NCBI GenBank assembly: GCA_028565635.1
Contig: JAOXYB010044381.1
Location: forward strand, 1-12,528
Direction of reading: 5' to 3'
Source of the DNA: Phoronis ovalis
Taxonomy: Eukaryota; Phoronida; Phoronidae
DNA: 12,528 nucleotides
Shown here: positions 1-7,754 of the stretch, in pieces
How the letters are laid out: every line of letters starts with the position of its first letter
How positions within the stretch are numbered: position 1 is the stretch's first letter
The notes under the pieces: model-generated
Database searches by the model: none
Told to the model about the DNA's origin: nothing
The model's input: only the letters and a program-made list of their open reading frames with translations
Program-made: the position numbers and the translations under genes

Positions 1-33
1 TATTGTAAAAATATTACTACCATTTAATTTTGA

Positions 34-48
34 AACGTGTGACACGTT
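34..48. repeat. 15-bp perfect inverted repeat (AACGTGT-G-ACACGTT)
   Basis: Seven-base arms flank a single G. It lies at the left border of the satellite, just before the first recognisable unit at 52. It could be a protein-binding palindrome or chance; it is not repeated inside the 98-bp units. Confidence 0.5.
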
Positions 49-529
49 ACCGTGCCAAATTTTTCAATATAAAGAACGCATTGCAATGTAGGGCCTTGAC
101 GTGCCAAATGTTTCAAAGATCATAGGATGTACCAAATGTTTCGAAATTCAGTAATTAGAGTAATGTATTGTAATGTCCAGTAACGTGCCAAACGTTTCAA
201 AACACATATGGTGCGCCGAGCGTTTCAAAATTGTTAGAGATAGAGTAATGTAGAAAAGTAAGGTATTGCAATGTCCATTACCGTGCCAACTGTTTCAAAA
301 TACATAGGGTGCGCCAAGCGTTTCAAAATTATTAGAGATAGAGTAATGTTGAAAAGTAATGTATTGCAATGTCCAGTACCGTGCCAAATGTTTCAAAATA
401 TATAGGGTGCGCCGAGCGTTTCAAAATTATTAGAGATAGAGTAATGTAGAAAAGTAATGTATTGCAATGTCCATTACCGTGCCAACTGTTTCAAAATACA
501 TAGTGCTCCAAGCGTTTCAAAATTATTAG
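34..529. repeat. 98-bp tandem satellite with alternating subtypes
   Basis: Exact 98-bp spacing separates the GTGCCAA starts at 185, 283, 381 and 479; the last unit is cut off near 529 after a 2-base loss. Each unit holds two related half-motifs 26 bp apart, one like GTGCCAAATGTTTCAAAAT and one like GTGCGCCAAGCGTTTCAAAA, followed by a shared TTAGAGATAGAGTAATG stretch and then ATTGCAATGTCC. Units at 185 and 381 share GCCGAGCG and are preceded by CCAGTA. Units at 283 and 479 share CCAACTG, CCAAGCG and a preceding CCATTACC. The array is therefore an ABAB dimer of 196 bp. Upstream, starts at 52 and 101 mark shortened, more diverged units, as expected at the decaying edge of an array. The array may continue in diverged form off the left end of the window. 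No coding function is seen. Confidence 0.92.
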
Positions 530-830
530 TTTAATAAAATTATACTATTTAGTATATAACTTGCTGAATGATTTTTATTTTTTCATGTATCAAGATGTAA
601 GCATTTTGAGGAGCATCTATCAATTGAAGTTATTCTCATTATTCAAAGAAAAAAATAGTGTACATGTAAACAAAAACAATAAAGCAGTTATGAATTAAGC
701 AATCGTCTTTTCCAACTGTCACGTGATTTTATTATTTTTTAATTCAGGGGAGATCATGATACTTCTTAATTTAACAACTGTCCGGAAGCCCTTTCCCTTG
801 ATGGATTTTCTCCAAAAAAGGAGACAATTC
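530..830. other. AT-rich unique sequence
   Basis: Apart from the E-box at 718-726, I see no repeat, RNA gene or convincing reading frame here. It separates the satellite edge from a short GC-elevated patch. The right end runs into the TTAATTAATTAA palindrome at 831-842. Confidence 0.5.
718..726. promoter_or_regulatory. E-box, CLEAR-like GTCACGTGA
   Basis: The site contains the palindrome TCACGTGA and matches nine of ten bases of GTCACGTGAC, the CLEAR element bound by TFEB/MITF-type bHLH-ZIP factors in animals. There is no adjacent promoter or gene, so a functional role is unproven; a single 9-bp match is expected by chance at modest frequency. Confidence 0.25.
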
Positions 831-864
831 TTAATTAATTAACAGTTTTCCTGCCTGTGCTGAC

Positions 865-950
865 CTCCAGCTCGCCCTTTAACTTTCTGGTGCGTTTGCT
901 GTTGCATGGGCAGCGTTGTTTGATTCTAGTGCTTGAACGCCTTGTAGAAG
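865..950 (-). CDS. possible short basic exon, unrecognised
   Basis: On the minus strand an acceptor-like site (a TTTTTCTC tract, then AG at 952-951) is followed by 86 nt open in one frame and a donor-like GAG|GTCAGC. The frame is strongly basic and includes STRIKQRCPCNSK and then RTRKLKGELE. If the donor is not used, the frame runs on to a TAA at 837-835. G+C is clearly above the flanks, which is the main reason it stands out. It starts with two bases of a split codon and ends in phase 0. I do not recognise a family. It could be chance: other GT/AG pairs exist in this window, and no partner exon can be assigned. Confidence 0.18.
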
Positions 951-1519
951 CTATCCATGAGAAAAATGTATATGAGATGCTAGCATTTGACAAATGTTTA
1001 AAGTGTCAAAAATGGCAAACATATTTTTAAAACATAAATTAAACATCACGGAGACACCAACTCGTTAACTGACCAAACAAATATCTACACAACTTTTAAG
1101 AGTTTGATACCTTTTCAGTTTTGCTACTGTTTAAATAGTCTAACCTTCGACTAATTGAAAACAGTCTAACAAAAACGAACTTAGTAGTGTGTTAACCCTC
1201 CTAAACGATATTTTCATTTCAATCAAGATCTCCTTCAGTCCCCCCTTTGAACAACATAAATAAGAAACTAGGATATTGCCAAAGTTCACATGAATTTCAT
1301 ATTTTATAATCAAACTGTGAATAGCCGTCTAAGTAAATTCGTTCGTCGGTTACATATGATGTTATTTAGATGTTTAAATATACTACACTGAACATTTGAA
1401 ATAGTGCGTCATTAATTAAGCAGTGTCTTTTTTGCAAACGTACTACTTATATGGAGGATTATTGTGCTGATCGATGTGTACGCTGTTATGTGTTTACGTA
1501 TATAAATGTACTTTCTACT
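951..1519. other. AT-rich unique sequence, no gene seen
   Basis: No ORF of note, RNA gene or repeat was found. Text near 1500-1520 grades into the degenerate array that follows. Confidence 0.45.
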
Positions 1520-1985
1520 CATGGATGGTTTATCTTGATGACGTCAGTGTAGCCCCACAATGGATGGTTTATTTTGATGATTTCGTTGTCAAGGTTGTTC
1601 TTGCTGCCTGATCAAATGACGATGCATCTTGATGACTCCAGTGTGAATGTCGTGATTTCTAATCAACAGATGCTTTAATTTGATTATGTTAGTGTAAAGG
1701 GATCCTCACGGGACGGTTCATAAGGATGATTTCGGTACAAAGTTCGTACCTGCTGCTCATGATTGATGATTTATCTTGATGAAGTCTCCGTGAATGTGTA
1801 AATATCGTACTTGATGCTCATTGGATGGTTCAACTGCAGACGTCAGTGCAAACGTCATATTTGCTCCTCACGTATTGATTTATCTTGATGACTTCAAACT
1901 AAACGTCGCACTTGCTGAACATATGATAAATTGATGACATCATTGCAAACGTTGTGATTGTTGCTTGATGATGATGTGTAATACG
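1520..1985. repeat. Degenerate ~50-bp tandem array (TTGATGAC-rich)
   Basis: The core TTGATGACGTCAG and its variants recur near 1535, 1575, 1630, 1680, 1722, 1775, 1832, 1886 and 1931, with intervals of about 40 to 57 bases. The rest of the unit resembles GTGTAAACGTCGTACTTGCTGCTCA and is followed by TGGATGGTTTATC. Units are only partly similar, so this is an old minisatellite or a decayed tandem duplication. The first unit holds a complete CRE-type palindrome TGACGTCA at 1539-1546, and several other units keep GACGTCA or a near match. No unit length is a multiple of three throughout, and stops occur in all frames, so it is not a protein repeat. Confidence 0.8.
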
Positions 1986-2631
1986 CATAATGTAAGTGTA
2001 AATGACGTACTCCCTGTTTTTCTAAGTTACATGTGCCGGTCATTTTTATCGTTTTTTCTTAAATATAAAGTTTTTTATGCCTAATTAAAAACTGAAAAGT
2101 TAAAAAAGTAAAGTTCATTTGAATTCATCACCCTAGTTTCCCTTCGGAGTCCTATTTATTGGTTTATCATTCCATTCTTTGTTCATTCTGACAGGAAACA
2201 AAAAGCAAAAATAATTTGAATACTTCAATATAAGGTGTAGCACAGAAAATTAGCGCTGTTGATAGACGGAAATTGCTTCTACATTGTAACGATGTACTTA
2301 GTTAAAATCAAAGACATATTTTAGTACACAGAGAAAAATACCGAGTTGTACTAAATAAATATATTCATTTCAATCAATTGTATTAAGATCGACGTCATAT
2401 TTTTCATTAGGATTACTGTAAAGGTACTAACGCGCATGTAAACTTGCTGAGGTTTTAATACATAAAGGAACATTTCTTACGAAATACGAATATAAACTCC
2501 TTAATTTTGACCTTGATGACAATTTTTACCTAATCATGCGGTCTGTTATCAAAGCACACATTTCATATCTTCTACCACCTGTTGCGCTTGATCTCGCTGC
2601 AATGTAAAACATACCTCAGTAAAATCAAAGA
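1986..2631. other. AT-rich unique sequence, no gene seen
   Basis: Poly-T and poly-A runs around 2050-2110 and scattered AATAAA-like strings are the only texture. Segments near 2270-2315 and 2590-2635 both end in a TAAAATCAAAGA string and may be weakly related, but the match is too short to call. Confidence 0.4.
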
Positions 2632-2649
2632 AAACTCAAATTTGAGTTT
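2632..2649. repeat. 18-bp perfect palindrome
   Basis: AAACTCAAATTTGAGTTT is identical on both strands with no spacer. Such a long perfect palindrome is not expected often in a window this size, even with AT bias. It could be a homodimer binding site or a fossil of a transposon terminus; no matching copy was noticed elsewhere in the window. Confidence 0.6.
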
Positions 2650-2955
2650 CCAATTCCATTTTTAACGTTTTTGACACTGATTAGTTATGCGTTGTATAGC
2701 AAGCAGAAAGTACAGTCACTGTGTATTTACAGTGAATTTCTTAACATGTTCTTGTGCTAAGAGTCACAATGCCTGCCCAAAGTAAATTTTCAGATTAGGA
2801 TTGTGTCCCTGCTAACTCTTAAATGTACATACCTGTTATCAATGCATCCAGTAAATAAGTATAGTTAGATTTTTAAATATTATACGTGAAGCAGCGTAAG
2901 CAGAACATAATATTAATTCTTTTCTGATCTAGTTTAGCGTAATTAGAAATAATCG

Positions 2956-3080
2956 CCTGTCTGTTTCGTCAGTTTAACGTTTTTAAGTTCTCCCGATTGT
3001 GCTTCAGTTTACTATTATGAAACTATTGGAAACTACAGTTTAATGTCAACGTGGAGTTACGGTTTTGACGAAACAGGCAT
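2956..3080. repeat. Separated inverted repeat with GACGAAACAG core
   Basis: The left arm, CTGTTTCGTCAG at 2961-2972, is the reverse complement of the core of the right arm, TTTTGACGAAACAGGC, near 3063-3078; about 90 bases separate them. Partial matches extend outward (GCCTGT against ACAGGC) and inward (AACG against CGGT). It could be the ends of a small decayed inverted-repeat element or a long hairpin. No target-site duplication was recognised. Confidence 0.4.
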
Positions 3081-3670
3081 TTTGCTTGGCAACACATTAA
3101 AATTCACGATTGCGAAAGTACCCCACGTTCTTGGAGGATTCTTCCACTGAGTTTCCTGCAGTTGCAGTACACTCTCGCTGAGGATAATTGGTTATACAAG
3201 TACTTGAAAAAGTGGATTTTTAAGCCTCAGTTACTTTTGTGTATCTATAATTACAATTGACAGCCAATATATGTTATATATCATTGTGTTTTTTCTTGAT
3301 AAGTATAATAATGCCATCAATAGTCTGTAATGACAGTTCAACAGTCGGAGCACAGCCAAGATTTTGACTATTTTAATTTATTACGTTTTACAATTTATAG
3401 GCAAAAACTCATGACAGACCATAAATAGCTCCTGAGCTAAATAACCTACCAATTCTGATGAGTTATTTCTATCACCTGTATATTTCCTAAGTACTGAATA
3501 CGGTCTGTTCGGACCCATCCATTAATATCCCTTACCTTCTTGGGAAGTGCGGGGCACAGACGGTTCGATTTAAACAGACAATGTTACATACGGCTACATA
3601 AATATTGTTGCAGCTCATGTAAATAACATTTCAAGTATGTATAGTAATAGACAATTCTAACTACAACATC
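3081..3670. other. AT-rich sequence, no gene assigned
   Basis: This stretch holds a short GC-elevated patch at 3505-3570, whose minus strand has a good donor-like AAG|GTAAGG at 3536/3535. A 58-nt cysteine-containing open stretch (3593-3536) precedes that donor, but the acceptor is weak and its phase does not match neighbouring candidates. Nothing else is supported. Confidence 0.35.
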
Positions 3671-3890
3671 CACCTGGTGAGAAATCCGGAAAATGCTGTT
3701 TTGCTAAATTTCCATCCAACTTTGTTAACATTTATTGTGGGAAACTGTGTATTAGAAAACTTTAAAGCGCACTTATTCATAGTAGTTTTCTGCCAGTTTC
3801 ATTTTGATGTAGCTGTTTTGGATGACATTTTGTTTATCCCGAAGATATCGCAAACATTCGATTCTTTATCCATTATGATATGAATAGTTT
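3671..3890 (+). repeat. Dispersed repeat, copy A
   Basis: Copy A aligns collinearly with 6831-7053. Shared anchors are GGTGAGAA (3676 and 6837), a TTAACATTT block, and a near-identical 3' end TCGATTCTTTATCCATTATGA (3859 and 7023; one difference). The distance from first to last anchor is 183 bases here and 186 in copy B, so the match is homology and not scattered coincidence. Overall identity is modest, so the copies are old. No poly-A tail, terminal inverted repeat or target-site duplication is clear. The 68-codon plus-strand frame inside begins at GTG and is most likely part of the repeat. Confidence 0.7.
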
Positions 3891-3965
3891 CACTTTTCGG
3901 GATATAACCGAGGATTATGTTTTAAACATTCCATACACAACCTTATCATTTTGTAAGACACTCAC

Positions 3966-4005
3966 TATTGCTTTATTGAGGGCTGGTGTTCGCTGATCCC
4001 ACAAA
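3966..4005 (-). CDS. Candidate second coding exon of a small secreted peptide
   Basis: An AACTTCAG acceptor-like site is followed by T, then 13 codons reading LWDQRTPALNKAI, then GTGAGT, which matches the consensus donor. The single leading base completes the GG left at the end of the 4317-4459 exon, so the two frames join without a stop. If the donor is ignored, the frame runs to a TAA at 3917-3915 and gives a total product of about 44 residues. The acceptor has a weak pyrimidine tract. A much stronger acceptor (TTTTTATTTCTGTTTTAG) lies upstream near 4055-4072, but it would lead straight into a stop. I do not recognise the family. Joining these exons is an inference. Confidence 0.25.
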
Positions 4006-4243
4006 CTGAAGTTACTTGATGCAAAGTTATAAATTAGAGAATATAACTCAACTATCAGCTAAAACAGAAATAAAAAGCAATTAATGGGTGCGACTGAAAA
4101 CAAACCCGATTGTTCCTCTGCACCGTCATCCAGTTATGACAAATGCAATATCACAAGTAAAGTTGCATTTGTAGAGATATATGATATATTGTGAAAAATG
4201 ATATTTTTAAATATAAGAGATTGATTAAAACTGAACAAATAAA

Positions 4244-4253
4244 CCCCCCCCCC
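4244..4253 (+). repeat. C10 homopolymer
   Basis: Ten consecutive C residues follow an AAATAAA string. It is a length-variable tract and a possible assembly or sequencing weak point. It lies in the predicted intron of the minus-strand peptide model, so its length would not alter that reading frame. Confidence 0.9.
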
Positions 4254-4316
4254 ATGACTTCCGAGTGTTACTAGTCTTTACTAGCATACACATACATGTG
4301 CGGTCATGTGACTTAC

Positions 4317-4459
4317 CCCCAAGCAAGGACCAGAAGACACACCTTGTACAATCGGTTCATGGTGTTGATAGAAATGGTAAATTACACTTAGTAATTTGTG
4401 GCACGCTTGAGCATAGAAGACATTGGCTGCACCAACACTTGGTGCGTCTCCTTGAAATT
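4317..4459 (-). CDS. Candidate start exon with signal-peptide-like N-terminus
   Basis: On the minus strand an acceptor-like ACTGTTTTCCATAG (AG at 4461-4460) opens a 143-nt stretch that ends at a consensus donor GTAAGT (4316-4311). Within it, ATG at 4360-4358 has A at -3 and is preceded in frame by two TAA codons, so it would be a genuine start. It reads MNRLYKVCLLVLAW and then a split glycine codon. Two basic residues followed by a hydrophobic core is the layout of a secretory signal peptide, with the donor placed where first coding exons of secreted peptides commonly break. The next in-frame candidate exon is 4005-3966. Alternative: another frame (including VGAANVFYAQACHKLL) is open across the full 143 nt, so this could be an internal exon of a different protein. 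It could also be chance. Confidence 0.3.
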
Positions 4460-4469
4460 CTATGGAAAA

Positions 4470-4865
4470 CAGTAATATATAATTTACACACGTGTGCCTT
4501 CTAATTCTTAATAAAAAGGTTATAAATCTGAAATCCCACCTAATACTTACTATCATAGTACAGCGAGATCTTTATAAGATAAGAGGCGCATCAAGAACAG
4601 TATATTTTGTTTTTAATCACTTTGTTTTGAATGTATGCGTGATATGCAAACTCTCCAGGTGGATAGTTATTCCGAAATGTGGATGTCAGTGCACATGATT
4701 GACTGTTTGTTTTAAGTTACTAAGACTAAAAAGTTAGGAAGATTCAAGATCGACACAACAGTTCAGGTTGTTATAAGCTGGGCCACTTGAAGGTTTCGGA
4801 TAGAGAGATTGAGGGGGTTATGCCTTCATGATTACATGGCTTGAGACAAAAGTGCGGACAATTTG
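4470..4865. other. AT-rich unique sequence, no gene seen
   Basis: Only a chance plus-strand frame (4492-4698) that lacks recognisable features is present. No repeats were noticed. Confidence 0.4.
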
Positions 4866-5054
4866 GAAAACGGTATATTTAATGTATTATAGCAAATGAC
4901 CCTTCAAAAAGAGTTTAGTTTGATAGCAGTCTTGGAAAAAAAGAGAAAAATTACTGGTGATTCAATATATTTTTTCTCCTGGTCAGAACGGCATGCTTAT
5001 TGTTTTATAACAAATGACCCTTCAAATGGAGCTTAGTTTGAGCCTGAGACTTTG
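4866..5054 (+). repeat. Diverged duplication with 118-bp period
   Basis: The core CAAATGACCCTTCAAA is exact at 4893 and 5011. Around it, GAAAACGGTATATTTAATG matches CAGAACGGCATGCTTATTG, and GAGTTTAGTTTGA matches GAGCTTAGTTTGA. The alignable copies are about 70 bases each (4866-4936 and 4984-5054), with unrelated AT-rich sequence between them. This is an old tandem duplication, or two insertions of one short repeat. The intact 16-base core suggests it may belong to a wider family in the genome. Confidence 0.65.
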
Positions 5055-5824
5055 AGTTTGCAAGTTACAATTTAGCAAAGATCAGATCAAGTTTTTATGC
5101 AATGGTTTATTGTCGATTACTTTTCATGGTGTCAAAAGTGATACATGAAAGGTCTGGTTTTGTGTGTCAAATTCCGCCTAAAACAGAGTCAATATTAGAT
5201 CCTGCATCATTATTTTAAAAAAAATGTATTTATTAGTCACTGAACATTTGTGTAATAAGGAAACTAAACCTCTATTATACGTAAACCTTATAGTGCTCTT
5301 AGCCGTTCGGCTATTAATACCATTCTTAGTAATATCATTAAAGATTATGCTTTGATTAATCAGGGATATTCTACCAAGTGTTTTTACCCGACGGGGCTGC
5401 AGCAGCATTTCGTACTGATTGTGACCCTGAAACTGCTTTGAAAGCAGGGAGATGGAAAACACATTCAGTGTTTTTTAACATTATGTTCATATAAACCTCC
5501 AGGGTATTATTGTGATAATATTAAAAAGTTTGAATAAGCAGTTAGTTGAGTGTCAAGTAGGATGTTGATCACATCAGCAAGTTTGTTCATGAACTGTCTA
5601 TTGTTATTTGCTTCCATGTACTTAGTACCTTAGCTAGTACGGTTGTCATATAACCCATTTTCAACATTCTAGGTTCATTGTTATGTTATTTTGTTAGTTT
5701 ATTTGTATATCTCTAGAATAAGGTATACTAAAGTTTTCGAATATTTTGGTATCTGTTGTTGCATGACGTAGGTTTCCATAAATTGAAGTCATGCGCAAGT
5801 ACAAATACCATTTCATACCCTAAA
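5055..5824. other. AT-rich sequence with one weak exon-like patch
   Basis: A GC-rich minus-strand patch at 5435-5390 lies between an acceptor-like CCATCTCCCTGCTTTCAAAGCAG and a donor-like CGG|GTAAAA; it would read FQGHNQYEMLLQPRR. It is only about 45 nt long and cannot be tied to other exons. The enclosing 94-codon minus-strand frame (5462-5178) has no recognisable domain. The rest of the stretch holds nothing I can name. Confidence 0.2.
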
Positions 5825-5849
5825 TGGCGATATCCAATAGATATCGCTA
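5825..5849. repeat. 10-bp stem hairpin, 5-base loop
   Basis: GCGATATC and GATATCGC pair perfectly around CAATA, and the stem extends by one G-T wobble and one T-A pair. It is compact and stable for this AT-rich context. It could be a stem-loop in RNA or a dyad binding site. No T-run terminator follows, and no flanking gene explains it. Confidence 0.5.
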
Positions 5850-6705
5850 CCATATATTCATTTTTGTTCAATGCAATTTTTATTTTTGTATGTTTTTGGT
5901 GTTATTTTATTGGAGTTATTTTATTGCTGTACGGCTTTATCGATATATGGCACAATAAACATTTTGTCGAACAGCATTACATGACTAGAGTTACTCTCTG
6001 ATGTATGCGACCGTATGTATGAAACAACGTAACTTGTGATACGTATTTCCATATCTTGTCTGCTACGGGTTTTTGTACTATGCCTGGCAAAGCTGTGCCA
6101 TTCGCGGATGCGAAAAACATGCTTGAATCTACTTTAAAATTACACGTAAAGGAAAATATGCGAGGGAATTAATAATCCAAAAAGCCCCGTGGCAAGAAGG
6201 TTGAAGTCAACAGAAATATCATTAAAACAAATATAAAATAAAACTGAATACGGAGTGCTTGTAAAGGTAATTTTTTTATATTACCTGCTATTTATTACGT
6301 GCATTTATCCGTTAAAGAGAAACTATACGTATTTGCTTAAAATCATTTGAAAATTACTTATACGGATTCATAATGCATTTATAAACCAGTTATAAATATA
6401 TATGATGACGTCTATGGAAGCTACAGAAGCTAATTTGAATATAATGCATTGTGTCTCCTTAGTTCCAAACTCCGATTTTTTATATTTCCTTATTGTACAT
6501 GATTTTATTTTTCTATTTACATGTTTAGCGCTGTATACTAATTTTATACAAATAAAATAGTTTCAAACAAAAACAAACCAAAAACCACTTAGTAAAATTT
6601 ATACGAAATATCTTAATTTTTAAATGAACATTTAAAACATATGGTGATCTGATTTGTGCAAATTTTTTAAATGAACGACATAAAAAATACAACTTGATGT
6701 AAAAT
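5850..6705. other. AT-rich sequence, no gene seen
   Basis: The only long plus-strand frame nearby (5756-6001) starts at TTG and has phenylalanine- and isoleucine-rich composition typical of translated AT-rich DNA. No RNA gene or repeat was recognised. A GACGTC string sits at 6406-6411. Confidence 0.4.
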
Positions 6706-6770
6706 AATACAATACAATACAATACAATACAATACAATACAATACAACACAATACAATACAATACAATAC
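6706..6770. repeat. (AATAC)13 pentanucleotide microsatellite
   Basis: There are thirteen contiguous 5-base units, with one interrupted unit (AACAC at 6746-6750), followed by a partial ATAC. It lies about 60 bases before dispersed repeat copy B. On the minus strand it produces an artificial repeated CIVLY peptide, which is not a real protein. Confidence 0.97.
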
Positions 6771-6830
6771 ATACAATCTTGTATCCCTTGAGATGGTACC
6801 TTTTACATTGGGTTTTTCTAGTTTGCTGCG

Positions 6831-7053
6831 ACATTTGGTGAGAATACTATCTAGCAATGTTAAATTGTCACCAAGTAGTTTTAACATTTGTATGTGAGAA
6901 ACCTTGCAAAATTCAAAATTCACTAATTCATATTATGTTTCTATCCCGTTTTCACTTTTTGTATGTGTTTTATTGGACCTTTCGTTTTTTTAATGTTTTC
7001 AAGTTATCGTCCGCGGAAAAAATCGATTCTTTATTCATTATGAAATAAAGAGT
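6831..7053 (+). repeat. Dispersed repeat, copy B
   Basis: This is the partner of 3671-3890: same orientation, same order of anchors and nearly the same length. The best-kept part is the right end, TCGATTCTTTATTCATTATGA at 7023-7043, then a weaker match to about 7053. The left part (GGTGAGAA, then a TTAACATTT-like block after a TAAATT string) is looser. The minus strand is open over the left half (ATG at 6923-6921; includes MLKLLGDNLTLLDSILTKC), and the matching minus strand of copy A is also open over about 25 codons. A decayed coding element is therefore conceivable but unproven. Confidence 0.7.
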
Positions 7054-7215
7054 AGTAGTAATGTAAATCAGCTATTAAAGCAATGGGCAAACATTTGGTG
7101 ACTAACTTTTTCCGATATTCTGACCTTTCAAAACATTGTGTTGTATATTTGACAAATATAAGTAACAATCATTTTAGGAGAATACGGACTGGAAGATAGT
7201 TGGAATTTCGTCATA

Positions 7216-7455
7216 TTACTCATGACACAATGCGCACAATTCCAATTTTTTCGTAAACTTCTTTATATGTAACGGTCCTAGTGTCTTTGTTGTAATGCAA
7301 TTTTTCTGCAAAAAGAACATTAACAAAGCATTGCAATTCAAGTTACGGACAGCACACGTTATGCCTGTACTTTGCACCAACTGACCTTTATGATGCCGAA
7401 GATAGTCACGAACATTCATCAGCATACTTCTAACACGTTCTAAGGCAAGAACCAT
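7216..7455 (-). CDS. Possible small ORF or two-exon gene, unrecognised
   Basis: ATG at 7455-7453 has G at -3 and +4 and begins MVLALERVRSMLMNVRDYL. The frame is open upstream of the ATG for about 20 codons, and downstream to a stop, giving 79 residues. Inside lies a good donor-like AAAG|GTCAGT (7386/7385) and a strong acceptor-like GTTCTTTTTGCAG (AG at 7307-7306). Removing this 80-nt interval shifts to a second open frame containing LHYNKDTRTVTYKEVYEK that ends at TGA, for about 51 residues. Both versions look more protein-like than translated AT-rich noise, but no domain is recognised. An 80-nt intron is short for most animals. It could be a chance ORF, a gene remnant, or exons of a larger minus-strand gene. 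Confidence 0.22.
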   Translation of the reverse strand: MVLALERVRSMLMNVRDYLRHHKGQLVQSTGITCAVRNLNCNALLMFFLQKNCITTKTLGPLHIKKFTKKLELCALCHE

Positions 7456-7754
7456 AGCAATAAGTAGACTCAGTTGTACCCTTTTGAGTTCTCCAAACGA
7501 TCTCGCGGATAGAAGAGGTCATCTCATAAAAGCTCCACACTACAATGTAAAGTGGGAAAGTAGTAATTAAGTCTCCTCCCTCAGTTAAAAGGGCTTGAAA
7601 AAAAGCTTATAAAATCATAATAAAGTTGCGTTTCTTTATTTTTTGGGCCATTTTCGATTGGTTTACATGTTTTTGCTTGTAAGAAAAAGATATTTGGTAG
7701 AAAAAACCCAAAAGTAATTAAATGAGATATTTTAAATAAAAAGTAATTTATTTG
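7456..7754. other. Upstream flank of the X-box, no gene seen
   Basis: Apart from the upstream continuation of the minus-strand open frame to about 7515, this is AT-rich DNA with poly-A and poly-T runs. Confidence 0.4.

Noticed and set aside
1-529. CRISPR-like array
   Set aside because: The spaced motifs are parts of one 98-bp unit in which the intervening sequence is also repeated, unlike unique spacers, and the genome appears to be animal.
3536-3593. 58-nt cysteine-containing minus-strand exon candidate before GTAAGG
   Set aside because: The donor is good but the acceptor is weak, it is very short, and its phase does not connect to any neighbouring candidate; probably selected by eye.
4055-4075. 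Very strong acceptor-like TTTTTATTTCTGTTTTAG on the minus strand
   Set aside because: Reading into it from the candidate start exon gives an immediate stop, and no open stretch follows in another frame; T-rich DNA makes such tracts common.
5756-6001. 81-codon plus-strand frame resembling a membrane protein
   Set aside because: It starts at TTG; the hydrophobic run is what T-rich DNA encodes in any case, and there is no conserved motif.
6525-6923. 132-codon minus-strand ORF, the longest in the window
   Set aside because: Its middle is the translated (AATAC)n microsatellite and its end is I/F/L/K-rich AT sequence; only the first part, inside repeat copy B, looks protein-like.
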